Origin: Beverwykella pulmonaria
Taxonomy: Eukaryota > Ascomycota > Dothideomycetes > Pleosporales > Melanommataceae
Reading direction: 5' to 3'
Assembly (NCBI GenBank): GCA_001599595.1
Contig: BCHH01000001.1
Coordinates: 788,305-852,304 of the forward strand
DNA length: 64,000 bases
A program made the translations under genes and the position numbers. Below, one piece after another: positions 53,024 through 64,000 of the stretch (position 1 is the first letter of the stretch; each line of letters begins with the position of its first letter). Below the pieces are notes generated by a model. That model did not search any database and had not been told where the DNA came from. It was given only the letters and a program-made list of their open reading frames with translations.

Positions 53024-54457
53024 ATGCCTGAGGTACGCGCAACCCATCGGGGACCAGGAGCAGGGCATTTGTGCCAGCAATTAACAATGTCTAGATCGCC
53101 GAGATAGCGCGCATCGTGCACTTCTTGAAGAAACACGTCGTAGGCAAGAAAATCGCAGCTGTCAAGACCGTCGATGATGATGTACGTCCCTTCCCACTTT
53201 TTGCATCCTCACACTCCTCACACACCCCAGATAGTCTACGGCAAAGTCGGCACCTCCGCAACTGCCTTCTCCGCTGCCCTCACGGGAAAGACCATTCTCG
53301 CCGCCCGCCAACAGGGAAAATACTTCTGGCTTGAGCTCTCTTCTCCACCGCACCCACTCATGCACTTCGGCATGTCGGGCTGGATGCACTTTAATAACGA
53401 TGGCACTGCACACTACCGCTCATCCGACTCCGCTCCTACCGACTGGCCGCCGCGCTTTTGGAAATTTGTGTTGCAGATGGAGAAAGCGGAGGGGGAAGAA
53501 GGGACCGAGGTCGCATTTGTGGATGCAAGGCGGTTGGGGAGAATAAGGTTGGTCGATGTGGCTGGGGAGGATATGCGCAAGACGAGTCCGCTGAAGGAGA
53601 ACGGGCCAGATCCGGTGATTGACAAGGGTATCTTGACGGTAGAGTGGCTGGCAAAGAAGCTGAGGAGTAAGCGTGTGCCCGTCAAGGCACTCTTGCTGGA
53701 TCAAGCAAATATCAGTGGAATTGGAAATTGGGTTGGGTAAGCTGCGCATTTCATGCTACTGCGGTTGATCCAAATCAGTACTAACTATGGGTTTAGCGAT
53801 GAAATTATGTATCAAGCCCGCCTCCACCCCGAACAATACAGCAACACCTTCACCGACGACCAGATTGCAGCCCTCCACAAGGCCATGATGTTCGTCTGTG
53901 ACACCGCCGTTGGGGTCCTGGGCGACTCGAGCAAGTTCCCTGAGGACTGGCTGATGAATCATCGCTGGGGGAAGGGCAAGAAGGACGGCGCGAAGCTCCC
54001 CAACGGCGCGAAAATTACATTCTTAAAAGTAGGCGGTAGGACTTCTGCTGTTGTCCCAAGTGTACAAAAGAAGACAGCTGCTGTTGCTGGAGACGTGGAT
54101 GAGGACGGGGATGAGGATAAGGACGAGGACGAGGATGAAGATGAAAAGCCGAAGAAGGCGGGGAAACAGAAGAGCAAGGCTGCAAAAGATCAGAAGGAGA
54201 CGAAAACCACTACACCGGCGAACACCAAACGAGGACGGAAGAAAGTAGACGAAGATGTTGTTAAGGTGGAGGAGGGCGGGGAGGAGGATGAGGAAGAGGA
54301 GAAGGTTCCAGCTGCGAAGAAGCAGAAGACGAGCAGCAACGGAGCGTCACGAAAGGCGAAGAAGACTGCCAAGGAGCCTGTCAAGAGCGAGCACGATGTG
54401 GGTGGAAGGCGAAGATCCGGCCGTGTGTCAAAGGTTGAATCATACTCGGAGGATTGA
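53024..54457 (+). CDS. Formamidopyrimidine-DNA glycosylase (Fpg/MutM type)
   Basis: Model join(53024..53032, 53095..53181, 53231..53736, 53797..54457), 420 aa. Base-excision repair of oxidised purines by N-glycosylase/AP-lyase action. The start exon is 9 nt (MPE), giving the catalytic N-terminal Pro2 and Glu3 after Met removal (MPE-IAEIARIV). Further family blocks: KTILAARQQGKYFWLEL (catalytic Lys region), LMHFGMSGW, FVDARRLGRI, then the H2TH helix VPVKALLLDQANISGIGNWVG-DEIMYQA. As in plant and fungal Fpg, no C-terminal zinc finger follows. Instead there is a ~170-residue tail, first acidic (DEDGDEDKDED), then Lys-rich with several NLS-like KKRK-type segments and a final RRRSGRVSKVESYSED. All introns close the frame with standard GTA/GTG donors. 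Confidence 0.92.
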
Positions 54458-56370
54458 GGGTATTGTGGATTGTGTAAGCACCGTGTTATCATCGAACTAG
54501 TAACATAGTTTTCATTCTCACACAAGCCGTCTGTCGAAGAGCTGAGCGTACGCGTGTGGCAACATTATGGGCGGGTTCATAAAGCACAACTATAATGTAG
54601 TAATTGAAGTATATGGTATTTCCAAACTGCAAAAGTTTTTGATCTTGACGCGCAATGTTCACACCCCTTTTCCACAATCATCTCTGCCCTTACCTAATTA
54701 CCCCCATTAAAAAAAGACCTAACCACATACGCCCACATCGTTTGCCCAAGCCTATGACATGACCCATCCATACTCGGCACACTCTTATACTTTGCAAACG
54801 GCGCATTGAAAAGTTCTTGTCACCATGATCAGAATCTTTTATGCTCCCTTCGGGCCATGGAACCCAAATGGGTCGCATCGAGAGTCGTGATTCGCATCGT
54901 CGAAGACGCAGGGGAGGCTGCCAGTCTTGCGAGTGGCTATCGCTACGGCCACGTCGGCGGGTCGCATGGGTTGAGGGAAGGGTACGCACGGAATGGAAGT
55001 TATGTTAAGCAGGCTGATTTTGAATTCGGAAGCGAGCACGGCCCGGTGTTAACAGTGTTGTGCCCAGGGAAGTTTTAAAATACAACAAACAACTCATGGA
55101 TGACCTCAAAATGGAGCCACGCGTCGGCCTCCGAGAAGGCATCTAATTGCTCTAATTTCAGTGTACGACTTCAAAAGACAGGGCAAACAACAACCCTACC
55201 AGAAAGCTCACCAACCCACAAAGTAGACATGAAGCTAGTTGAAGCTTTTTCATTCATTTAGAGCTACCCGCAGTCCAACATCACTGCTGCTCGTCACCAC
55301 TCTCTGCACTATCCGCTAAGTCCCCAGCCTGCGCCTCAAGGGCAAGAACATTGTATACGTTTCTTCCTCGAGCATTAGTAAGCCGAGTATCTCAATGAAA
55401 AAGATTCGCGTACTCTCCACAGTAGTGTAAGGCGGAGGACACTGTGGTCTCAACTATTGACAAGCCCAGTATGAAGAGACTCGGTCTCAAAATTAGCAAC
55501 AATCTTAAAATACCACCAAAGTGACGTCTCAGAGATAAAACTGAAAAGAACAGATGTTATACCTTTTCTCGCCGTGCCGTACGGCACAGTTTCCCTGAAG
55601 CGGCTAAGGCATTCCCTCTGGCCAATGTTGCTTATGGGTATTCCTTACTAGACACAAGCCCCTTTGTAGGCAGCAATGTTTCAGAATTCACATGTTTATT
55701 GGGCAATTCAAGGCATCCACATTACCCCGCAGCGGCGCCGCAGCGGCGCACGTCATCCATCTTTCGAGATAGCCATAACGTCACATTGATTCATTCCAAC
55801 TATCGTGGCAGCAGCAAGCAGTTGTAGTTGGACGATGCATAGAAGTAAGATAATCTGACGCCCAAGGCCGTCAAATCAGCACATAAATACTTAAGATGAG
55901 GATTTCAGAATCTCACGACCCCACAACACATTTAACCATATATTGAAGGATTACGAAACATACACGTTTAAACTAAGTAGAACTTTGTGTTGTAAGATTA
56001 AAGGTAAAATCTTCAATCCACTTTTCCTTATGTGGTCAGCACGCTCTCTCCCATAGAGCTGACTGTTGCGGCAACAGCTTGAATATGGAGGAGGCACAGA
56101 AGACTGCCTTAAACGAAGAGGAGGCACATAAGACTTCCTCGAACGAAGAAGAGGCAAAGCAAGGGTACGTTCTATTCCAATATGAGTCTGCCTGTCAGTT
56201 TCATCTTCTGGACACGAAAGTACGCAGGACTTTCTATGGCTTCCTGCAAATCTGTCCATGAACGCGAGAGATGTGTAAATGTGTGATCATGGCCTGATAC
56301 AAAATGGCAGTCATTTATTTTCCCTACTTCCTGCTTCTTAGGGTCCCTTCTAGATTCAATTGCATCTACC
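54458..56370. other. 1.9-kb gene-free stretch
   Basis: No gene recognised. A local GC repeat (gcagcggcgccgcagcggcgc, about 55726-55748) and, at about 56090-56160, three imperfect copies of a 27-33-bp unit (gaggaggcacagaagactgcc, gaggaggcacataagacttcc, gaagaggcaaagcaagg) stand out. The latter reads as a short Glu/Ala-rich peptide (56079-56261) that could be an upstream exon or chance. Confidence 0.4.
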
Positions 56371-58373
56371 ATGCGTTTTCTTTTCCTTTTGCTACTTTTC
56401 ACGCAAGCCGTTATATCGACTGTACTTTCTAATGCTATGGTTAGGATCGCATCTGCTGCTCAATCAGAAACTCGGAGCAGCCAACTCGAACATCGAGATG
56501 AAGCTACAACATACATAGCATGGGCGACGGACCCTAACAATCACAACGAACTCCAGGAAACGCGTAAATTCCTGAACGATACGGTCGTGGACAAGAACCA
56601 ACACATCAGCTTCTTTAAATCCAGGAATGGCAGATCTTTCCTTTGGGGCGGCTTAACATTGGACGACGCTGCTCTAAAGAAAGTACGAGAGTACCCAGCG
56701 ATAAAACATGTGATCGTGGAACCTGAGGTGGAAGACGACCTTGCGATTTCAGTAATAGTCGAACGAAAACAAAGCGAACAGCATCGGGTTGGAAAAAGCG
56801 GGATCCTGCACCTAAAAATCTTGCCTTAATCAACCAGCCAAAGTAAGTAAAACAAATTTAGAGTATCTGATGCTCAGCATCTAATAAATAATTTTGCCCA
56901 TAGGGATACAAAACAGGAAGATTATAACAGTTTCGTCTATGAGGCGAAAGCAGGAGAAGGCACCTTCATCTACGTTGTTGACACAGGAGTGGCCTATTCT
57001 GTGGAATATGTACGTCTATATGACTAAGTCAAAGCAATTTGCGTTAACAAGATAAATAGGAGAAGGGTAAGCGGGAGTTTCCCAATGGTAAAGCTTTCTC
57101 TTTACAGACTGATGCATCCAAGGGGGATAACGAGGCAGAAGACGAGGATTCGGGTCCTAAATCCCATGGCACGAAAGTGGCTTCAGTAGCCCTCGGTCAA
57201 CGCTTTGGGGTTGCCAAAGGAGCAACTCTGATCTCAGTTAAAGGGACAAGGAAGTTCGTGGATAGGCTTGGAGCGATCGACAGCATCTACGAAGACATTG
57301 TTGTCAGGAACCCAGACCGGGCCAAAAAATGTGTCGTCGTGATTGCTTGGAGCATAGAAAACAACGATCCGCTTTACGAACCGGAGTTCAAAGATACAAT
57401 CAAGCCTCTTCTTAACCTGGGGACCCCCGTGATAGCGTCAGCCGGAAACAACCGCAAAAGCTCGGACGATATCGACAGGTTACCACAGTTACTGTATGAG
57501 CCAGAATTCCCACTCATCAATGTTGGGGGATCTGATATTGACGGCAATCGTGTTGATACCCCACAAGGTGGGCCCAAACTTGCGATCTATGCACCAGGCC
57601 AGAAGGTTGCAGCGTCGAAGAAAGATGGAACAATAGAGGTGGTTAAGGGCACATCGTTCGGTAAGTCTTCCCACCACCTCAAAACTTACCTGTTGAGACT
57701 GTACCCCTTCTTTCCAAGGAGATCTATTGATGAAACCAATCAGCCGCTCCTGCTGTAGCAGGCTTGATCGCAACGTACATGGCCTACGATACCATCCCTT
57801 GGGATGACAGCAAATCGGGAATTGAGCGCGTTGAGGTAATCAGGAAATATCTCCAATCTGATGACTCCAGTGTGATACGGAACACGGCTGCCGGCATAAA
57901 AATCATCTGGAACGGCGCCACGATAGACGATCACAACAATGCCCAACCGGAAGGGGGGAGTCTACCACCATACAAACCTGGTACCTGTATCGCCAGTGTC
58001 TTCCAAACCCAGGAACTCTACTCACCTACTTTAATTACCTATGGCTGGGAAGGCAGACTCTATGACGACAGTGGCGCCTACATTGATGGATGCAGTACCG
58101 AGTATGAAATCCATCCAACAACCGAGGACTTTAGCATTAACTGTGATCCTCTCAAAAACAAAGTCAACGTGCATATTGGAGATGGTGACGTCTTGGAGTT
58201 CGAATTCGGCGATCAGGCCTGGAGGTCGGATGATGATAACTTATGTTTGGTTGGTGTGTGGGAACAAGACGGTGAGAAGCCGGTAAGTAATATGGGCATG
58301 TTTACTCGCGGAAGTTTAATGCTGATAGGCGTTACAGAAGCGTTTTATGAAGTGCGACTTCAAGTGCGAATAA
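56371..58373 (+). pseudogene. Secreted subtilisin-like (S8) protease with a frameshift in exon 1
   Basis: Five-exon model: 56371-56842, 56904-57009, 57060-57660, 57744-58282, 58338-58373. Exon 1 encodes a signal peptide (MRFLFLLLLFTQAVISTVLS) and an inhibitor-like propeptide (KHVIVEPEVEDD). The triad is complete: FIYVVDTGVA (Asp), SHGTKVASVALG (His) and GTSF-AAPAVAGLIATY (Ser, across the fourth intron... third in order of splicing). The last exon gives a Cys-containing end, KRFMKCDFKCE. In exon 1 the frame that holds the propeptide and the one that holds WKKRDPAPKNLALINQPK differ by one base; the shift lies between about 56745 and 56790. Without it the gene would encode a secreted protease of ~580 aa. 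Either a recent loss of function or a sequence error. Confidence 0.75.
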
Positions 58374-59760
58374 GTTAGTATATTGAAACAAGAAACTTTC
58401 TATTGCCAAACTTCTTTCAATTGGCCCTGTTTTGCATGTTTGCTTTCCACGGGCGTTGAGAAAGCGGTAATTCTAGGCTAACTCTTTTATGCATGGACAC
58501 TAGTAAAGTTCCTGGAGGTTTTTCATTTTGACTTAGCCACAATGTAATAGGCCTTATATTGTAGACGTAGTTTATATGCACGATGCGCCTTTTCATTTAC
58601 TACGTTTCATCAAATTTAAAGATGACATTGAACCCCCATTGAGACTTGGGCTCGTAGAGGAAGCCTTTTCTGTAAGGGGTTTCTGATGGGGAACAATGAT
58701 CATATGACGACTGCGTTGTTCTAGGACAGATCAAGTCAGAGCAGCTTATAAGATGTCTAACCAAGATCAGCTAGCTACATCTAGACAAGCCTAAACCGTT
58801 AAATTTTCTATAGTGGTGCTAGTCTTTCATGAGCTGAACTGACTGCTAGATACGGTCAGCGTGGACTATGCGTATTGCGTGGTGTATACATTCACGAGGT
58901 AGCATTCACTTATATGTACTTCCTAGCGATGATATGTCTAGTCCTAGTCTGCATGGGCTCGTCGGCAGCACGTAGCATTAGGGAAGATGGCTGGGCACTT
59001 AAAATTGATTGGACAAAGGGACTTGAAGGCTTCCCTATGTCACTCACCGTAATCGATGGTTTTTCTCTTCATTAGATAATGCACCTGGGTGGAAGATGAT
59101 GGTTTCACGACGTTGTTGTCGCAGTGATCGAATAGTTTCTACATTTAATCGCAGATCTCGTATTGGACGGTACACCTATGCCAGTTGTTGCTAAGCAGAG
59201 GTACTCTAAACGTTGTTGATTCTCTTATAATCTAGTTTAGGCGAGGATGACGCGGCCATGGACGTGTTATAATCCTTCGTGTGGCTCGAGGGATGTCATT
59301 GCTTAGTCAACGGTCTCACCGGCCACGCGTAATAGCCCGTAAAAGACGCAATATCGGTAGCTGTATGGCATTCTCTGTTGGAGCTTAGGCAGCCATAGTT
59401 CAAAACTAACTGGCCTTGAAATACCATAGCGTCTAGTTAGTCAAAAGGTTCATATTTCAATCTCGCGAATTCTACGAAGTGGTAACTCAAATCATAGAAT
59501 ATCCCGCAGCCAGCAGTAGAAGTAAAATTGAGGAATTGATTAACTATGGGTAAGCTTCAGTAGCCTATTTCTAAGAGCTCCAGGTAATCCTGAGATTCTG
59601 GTAATCTTGAGATCCTAGTAATACTAAGATCCTAGTAATCCTACGATCTTGCGATCCTGATCCTATGACCCTAAGAACCTGGGTTTATCTTACTAAGTAA
59701 GTTATACGCCTGTATACTTAATTAAAGGTGATAGATCTCTTACTCCATTAACATCTCATC
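58374..59760. other. Gene-free stretch
   Basis: No gene recognised in 1.4 kb apart from a short tandem repeat at its right end. A 66-codon frame at 58875-59075 with one hydrophobic segment has no family resemblance. Confidence 0.4.
59583..59660. repeat. Degenerate 17-18-bp tandem repeat
   Basis: About four units of the type ggtaatcctgagattct / ggtaatcttgagatccta / gtaatactaagatccta / gtaatcctacgatctt, ending ~100 bp before the start codon of the lipase-like gene. Confidence 0.7.
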
Positions 59761-60858
59761 ATGCATTTCCTCATTCAATTGTTGCTCGTCTCGAACGCGG
59801 GCGCTGCATCTCTGCTCGGGCCTGATGGTCCCTACCGCGTTGGCTTCTCCCAATATATCATCCCACATATTACTCCTGATGACCCTACTCCAGGGCCCGG
59901 CAACGAGCTACTCGCTTACCTCTACTACCCGACGCGCAATACCTCTAGTCCATCACCCGTTCCGTACTTCGACCCGCGCAGTGCGGCAATCTGGGACCCT
60001 CTACTAGAACTCCCTGAGGGTTCGCTGAAGAAGCTGACGACCAGCCTGCTCGGCAACGCGAGCTTCCTAGACGCCCCGACCGGGTATCCGACTGTTCTGT
60101 TCTCCCCCGCCGCGGGCTTTAACGCTTGGATGTACTACGGGCTGCTAGCGAACCTGGCGTCCAATGGCTACACCATCCTTGCCATCGATCACCCAGGCGA
60201 GCCACCGTCGCTACGCTGGCCCAATGGGACTGAGACCATCGGCCTGAGTGTCGACGTCAACTTCACCACAAGCCTAACGCGCAAGGTCCACATGTACCGG
60301 GTCACCGATCTGGCAGCCGTGCTGTCTTGGTTTCCCACGTTCGTACGTAGGGCTGGCGCCCCGTTCAATACGTCGCAATTCCTTGCTCTGGGTCATAGCA
60401 TCGGCGGCTCGGCCTCGGTCACGTTCGCCCCTGACCATCAGAAGGTGAGGGCCGCGGTCAACCTCGATGGGGGTTTCTCCCAGCACGAGACGGCTGTGAC
60501 CAACGTCGGCCGGCCGGTCTTCCTCATGAGTAGTATCAATCACACGATACAGTACGATCCATCGTGGGCCGAGTTCCAAGAGCATCAGACCGGCTGGTGG
60601 GAGAACATCAGCATCTATGGCTCCGGACATTTGGATTATTGTGATATCGCAATGTGGAAGGGTGCCCTAGGCTTCAGTCCTTTCGTCCAGGAGCAGTTTG
60701 GCCCAGTAGGCGGAGTCCGGACGACGCAAATTGTTCGGAAGTTTGTTGGCGATTTCTTCGGGTGGGTACAAGGTGGAGATAAGGGAGTGATTGCAGCACC
60801 AAGTTTGGAATGGAGAGAAGCTGTATATGTGAATGGGAGCGACTTCGTGGACTTGTAG
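59761..60858 (+). CDS. Secreted PAF-acetylhydrolase-like alpha/beta hydrolase
   Basis: Single exon, 365 aa. The start MHFLIQLLLVSNAGAASLLG is a signal peptide. The N-terminal half has the PAF-AH pattern (LLAYLYYPTRN, YPTVLFSPAAGFNAWMYYGLLANLASNGYTILAIDHP). The nucleophile elbow GHSIGG (Ser ~213) follows, then NLDGGF with the likely Asp (~235) and a GSGHLDYCD block with the likely His (~289). Plasma-type PAF acetylhydrolases remove short or oxidised acyl chains from phospholipids. Fungal secreted members are mostly uncharacterised. Several N-glycosylation sequons (NTS, NAS, NGT, NFT, NTS, NHT, NIS, NGS) support export. Higher GC than its AT-rich surroundings (59.1-59.7 and 60.9-61.5 kb), and it stands alone. 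Confidence 0.83.
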   Translation: MHFLIQLLLVSNAGAASLLGPDGPYRVGFSQYIIPHITPDDPTPGPGNELLAYLYYPTRNTSSPSPVPYFDPRSAAIWDPLLELPEGSLKKLTTSLLGNASFLDAPTGYPTVLFSPAAGFNAWMYYGLLANLASNGYTILAIDHPGEPPSLRWPNGTETIGLSVDVNFTTSLTRKVHMYRVTDLAAVLSWFPTFVRRAGAPFNTSQFLALGHSIGGSASVTFAPDHQKVRAAVNLDGGFSQHETAVTNVGRPVFLMSSINHTIQYDPSWAEFQEHQTGWWENISIYGSGHLDYCDIAMWKGALGFSPFVQEQFGPVGGVRTTQIVRKFVGDFFGWVQGGDKGVIAAPSLEWREAVYVNGSDFVDL

Positions 60859-62040
60859 TTAATAAAGCCAAGTAGTCTAGATATTGCACGACAAGGTTGA
60901 AAGTCAAACCAGCCTTCTGGACCCCACCCAGTTTTCTAATGATAATTAGGTGAACGCTTCAGTGTTATAATTGCTGTTTAAAATAGAAAAAATGTGCAAA
61001 AAAAAAGGTAATGATAGCAGCAAGCAGGCTTCTAGTATTAGTATCGAAAGACTAAAATTTATCGACTCCTCTTAAGTACCTCACTTAGCCGGCGCTAGGC
61101 CCGCGCTAGGAAGGGTCCTTACAAAATGCTCCTTTAAAGTCCTTTATGTAATGTGCACGGCAAGCGAGCTAGTACCGAAAACAGTTGTAAGCAAATCGGC
61201 AACAATTCAAGCGAGGAAAATCAAAACTCAAAACGCAAATTGCAAAATCAACAAACACATGCATACACACCTACAAATAATTTAATACTGTGACTAATAC
61301 CATGTAGAATAAAATAGTCTTCTACTACTTACACGCCATAATATCTCTTCACAGACGCTCCCAATACTAATGTAAAGGTGTCACGATCAAGCTCTATACC
61401 ACTCGGCCATGAACTACCAAAAAGGTGCAGTGAACTTGATAGGTGAACTGTGCATAGAATAGCATATATACGCATGACAAAAGGGCTGGGCCCTAGTTGG
61501 AGGATCCTTCGGCTCGCAGGATCTTGTAAGTTCCGCCGGCCTCTGCTTCTTCTTCTTCTTCTTCTTCTTCTTGCTTCCTTCTGTCTCTAGATAGCCTCTT
61601 CTATTTCCTTACATAAGGAGACATTGTAAGGTCGGTTCTGGCCTGTACATACTGTAAGACTGGTACCTGCCCGTATGGAGGCAATATTGGCTCGGGAGTC
61701 ATGTGATGTAGCCTATTACAGTATACTCCTATCTATCCCGAAACCTACTCTCAACCCTATTAGTGCGACACAACTTTACAGCTGATGCCTTAGCTCCAGT
61801 GCCGGTAAAAAGTTAGATGGCACTGATCCCGCGAGATGAATAAGATGAGCGATTGCATGTAAAGGATATGGGTGGGAATAGTGTACCGGTATATCATCAT
61901 CGCCGAAGCCAAGACGCTATGACGTAAATGGCCTAACCATATTCACATTTTGTTTTCAGCCAATTAAATTTGCTCTCCATTGAGAGCAACCACTTTGGGG
62001 GGTGTCAGTGATAGGTTTGGTATTAATTCTAATTCACATA
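60859..62040. other. Convergent intergenic, gene-free
   Basis: About 1.2 kb with no gene. AT-rich, with an A10-type run near 60998 and a CTT microsatellite. Confidence 0.4.
61546..61572 (+). repeat. (CTT)9 microsatellite
   Basis: Nine perfect CTT units, followed by imperfect continuation. Confidence 0.9.
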
Positions 62041-63460
62041 TCAGAAATGCCCTCTAACGACGGTACAGTTGCCAAAGACTTTGAACATCTGTCCGACCAC
62101 CACAAATCCTCCAATGACCGGTGCAAATGAAACAAAGATTAGCACATGCCGAAATACATGAAGAATACGAGATGAAGCAGACGGAAGGTCAAGTGAAGAC
62201 GACGAATCTAGTCGGGGCTCCAACATGGAGAAGATCCCAATGATAGTCGGGGTAAGCACGCCGACCGCAATCCATGAAATAATCCAACCTCTTTCCGCCT
62301 GGGTACTATTGCCTGCACTAAGTCTCGTCAAACCTGCAAGGATTACGAAAGGTACCAATCCAAGTAGAACTAGCAACGAAAGCATGACTGAATATCCCCA
62401 TGGTCTCATAGGGATGTTATGCTTCCGGGCGGCTAGTGCATCAAAGTCGATCTCACCCACAATGCCATCAAACACACCATTGTCACACTCTTCAAGCTCG
62501 GAGGTCCATATAGTATACAGAGTCTGATAGGTTGGTGTCAAACAATTGCCGACGAGGTTCATCAACGACATCCATGCATAGGGTAGGACTGTTAGTCCGA
62601 AGGCAGTGAAGCCGTAGATGTCGATCTGGTTACCTTGAGCTCGATACAATGTGGCGGTTGCCCACGCTAGTTGACAAAAGCTGATGACTATCCGGGGAAG
62701 ATCATAACTGCTTGATATCTCTATCTCGGGATGGTGAGCAGGCACTTCCTCTTCGTGCCTCGTAGGATTCGATGCAACCCGATGATCTTTCTCTAAATCT
62801 TCATTCTGCGGTTCAGATTTAGAGCCTGGATCCGTGTTTTGTCGACCATTAGACTTGATATTTCTCATACGAACTGGTGTATTCGGTGGGACTATATATC
62901 TGGCATATGTCGTTGGTGGATGGCAGCAACCGTGAATAGATGTGTCTTGGCTGCACATGACAAGGCGACCATCCCACCACTTTGAACGCGAACGTTCAGA
63001 TGGACTTGCTCTCAACGTTAGCTCTAGGGGCTGGAAATCTGAACATGCATACTCACGGCTTGCTTTCATGCTCCTTTGGGTCAACGTTTGTTCCGCATCC
63101 ATCTTCGAGTTGATTGCTATTGCTGACCTCAAGATTCATCACATCATCAACCTTCTTAACCATACATAGAGCCCCCGCTCGCGCCGCCTTTTGGAGGGCA
63201 TCTTTAACAAATATTGGCCGGAGGGCGAAGACAGAGACAGCTCTTGCCATCCCATACAACGGAAACGCCAGAGCCAGTATGATCTGAGTGACCTTCTCAC
63301 CCGTTGACTGGCCTGGCGTTGTCATGATGGTCGCCGCATGAGCGAAATAGTTCCCGACGTAGAACGTGATATAGTCGGTCCAGATAGGTGGCACGCAAAG
63401 GAGCCTCGGGTTTCCATGGTTTGTGGTCCCCTCTGGGACAGGAATGGTGATGTTTGGCAT
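62041..63460 (-). CDS. Fungal multi-pass membrane protein, function unknown
   Basis: Model complement(join(62041..63004, 63057..63460)), 455 aa. The 52-nt intron has a GTGAGT donor and a GCTAAC branch point 12 nt before the acceptor. The start MPNITIPVPEGTT is followed by WTDYITFYVGNYFAHAAT and several hydrophobic segments: IILALAFPLYGMARAVSVF, then after a long polar loop PRIVISFCQLAWATATLY, YGFTAFGLTVLPYAWMSLMN, GYSVMLSLLVLLGLVPFVIL, WIISWIAVGVLTPTIIGIF and HVLIFVSFAPVIGGFVVVG. The type is common among Pezizomycotina hypothetical proteins with paralogues in gene-poor regions; I know of no assigned function. An additional upstream exon cannot be excluded. Confidence 0.72.
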
Positions 63461-64000
63461 CGTTGAAGCTGGGCATGGAGTTTGTCAGGGGGCAATGAAG
63501 GGTTGAGATGGGTGAAACCAAGGGAAACAAATTTTGCGGCTGAATAACGACTCACACGGCTGTCCAATGGGGCATTGTGCTGGAAGTGACTACAGCAGCA
63601 GGGTATGTGTGCCATTTTCGGTTGTGCCAACACAACACCAATTTGCATCTCAGATAGATCCACGCTATGTAAGAGGATTCGATAAACTAGATTGACAAAC
63701 CTGCTTTTGACATAGTGAGAACCTTCAGGAATCCTAGAAAGCTTGTAGCATGCCAATTGCAGAAAAGAGAGTTGCAGATACGGAGCGGGGTCGAGTGGCG
63801 CGCTTTTGCTTTTGTGAATACGGATAAGAGCTGCGTAAGTGTATCAGCTTGGCGTCACACCCACTAACGCTGGAAAGCTTCACCACATCACCGTAAGGCT
63901 ATGTGAACAGTCATATCTCGTTGTCTCCCAATCACTTTTCTAGAGCAATGGAGAGGGATATTGAGCAACATCCACATATACTTAACCAAGAAGGAAGCCT
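63461..64000. other. Upstream region of the membrane-protein gene
   Basis: No further gene recognised up to the window end; presumably promoter. An overlapping minus-strand frame (63322-63756) looks like chance. Confidence 0.4.

Noticed and set aside
1..64000. CRISPR arrays, bacterial operons or phage-like modules
   Set aside because: No regularly spaced repeats and no bacterial gene organisation; intron structure and gene families are fungal throughout.

Overview
The window is nuclear DNA of a filamentous ascomycete (Pezizomycotina). The evidence is short introns of about 45-70 nt with GT(RAG) donors and CTAAC/CTGAC-like branch points, fungus-specific families (CpcA-type bZIP, AflR-like and Ert1/Rds2-like Zn2Cys6 factors, FunK1 kinase, fungal CIA30 and DUF202 forms), and gene-poor repeat-bearing stretches between conserved housekeeping blocks. 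I could not fix the species; a Dothideomycete or Eurotiomycete-like genome would fit.

Left part (1-20 kb): a cross-pathway-control bZIP gene (cpcA/GCN4 type, minus strand) with a GCN4-element heptamer and a five-codon upstream ORF in its leader. It is followed by several kb of gene-free or decayed DNA: an F-box-type remnant and a FunK1 kinase remnant. After one intact small unknown gene comes a nearly complete non-LTR retrotransposon (8543-13772), with gag-like ORF1, EN-RT ORF2 and 15-bp target-site duplications. It lies against a 100-N gap whose two sides repeat the same 95 bp. Beyond it are an unrecognised decayed gene, a split tRNA-Tyr(GTA)-like gene, a stop-riddled GIY-YIG gene and a truncated SGNH esterase.

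Middle part (21-36 kb): an AflR-like Zn2Cys6 regulator; a divergent pair of CIA30 family and DUF202 membrane protein genes; a five-exon gene joining a SAM domain, a P-loop ATPase and a Crinkler-like nuclease module, next to a retroelement LTR; then a divergent pair of RPA2 (ssDNA binding) and DBP10 (60S ribosome biogenesis helicase).

Right part (36-64 kb): a 6-kb gene-free stretch leading into an Ert1/Rds2-type Zn2Cys6 regulator with candidate leader uORFs; a divergent pair of DNAJC8/Spf31-like J-protein and DBP4 helicase; a tocopherol-cyclase-like gene with a 13-bp duplication at its 3' end; a divergent pair of secreted agmatinase-like ureohydrolase and Fpg-type DNA glycosylase; a frameshifted secreted subtilisin; a secreted PAF-acetylhydrolase-like lipase; and a fungal multi-pass membrane protein.

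The housekeeping genes are arranged mostly as head-to-head pairs sharing 235-500 bp promoters. The accessory genes and remnants lie in the gene-poor intervals. The strongest candidate for unusual biology is the SAM-ATPase-nuclease gene at 25692-28264. The split tRNA and the leader architecture of cpcA are also worth a second look.
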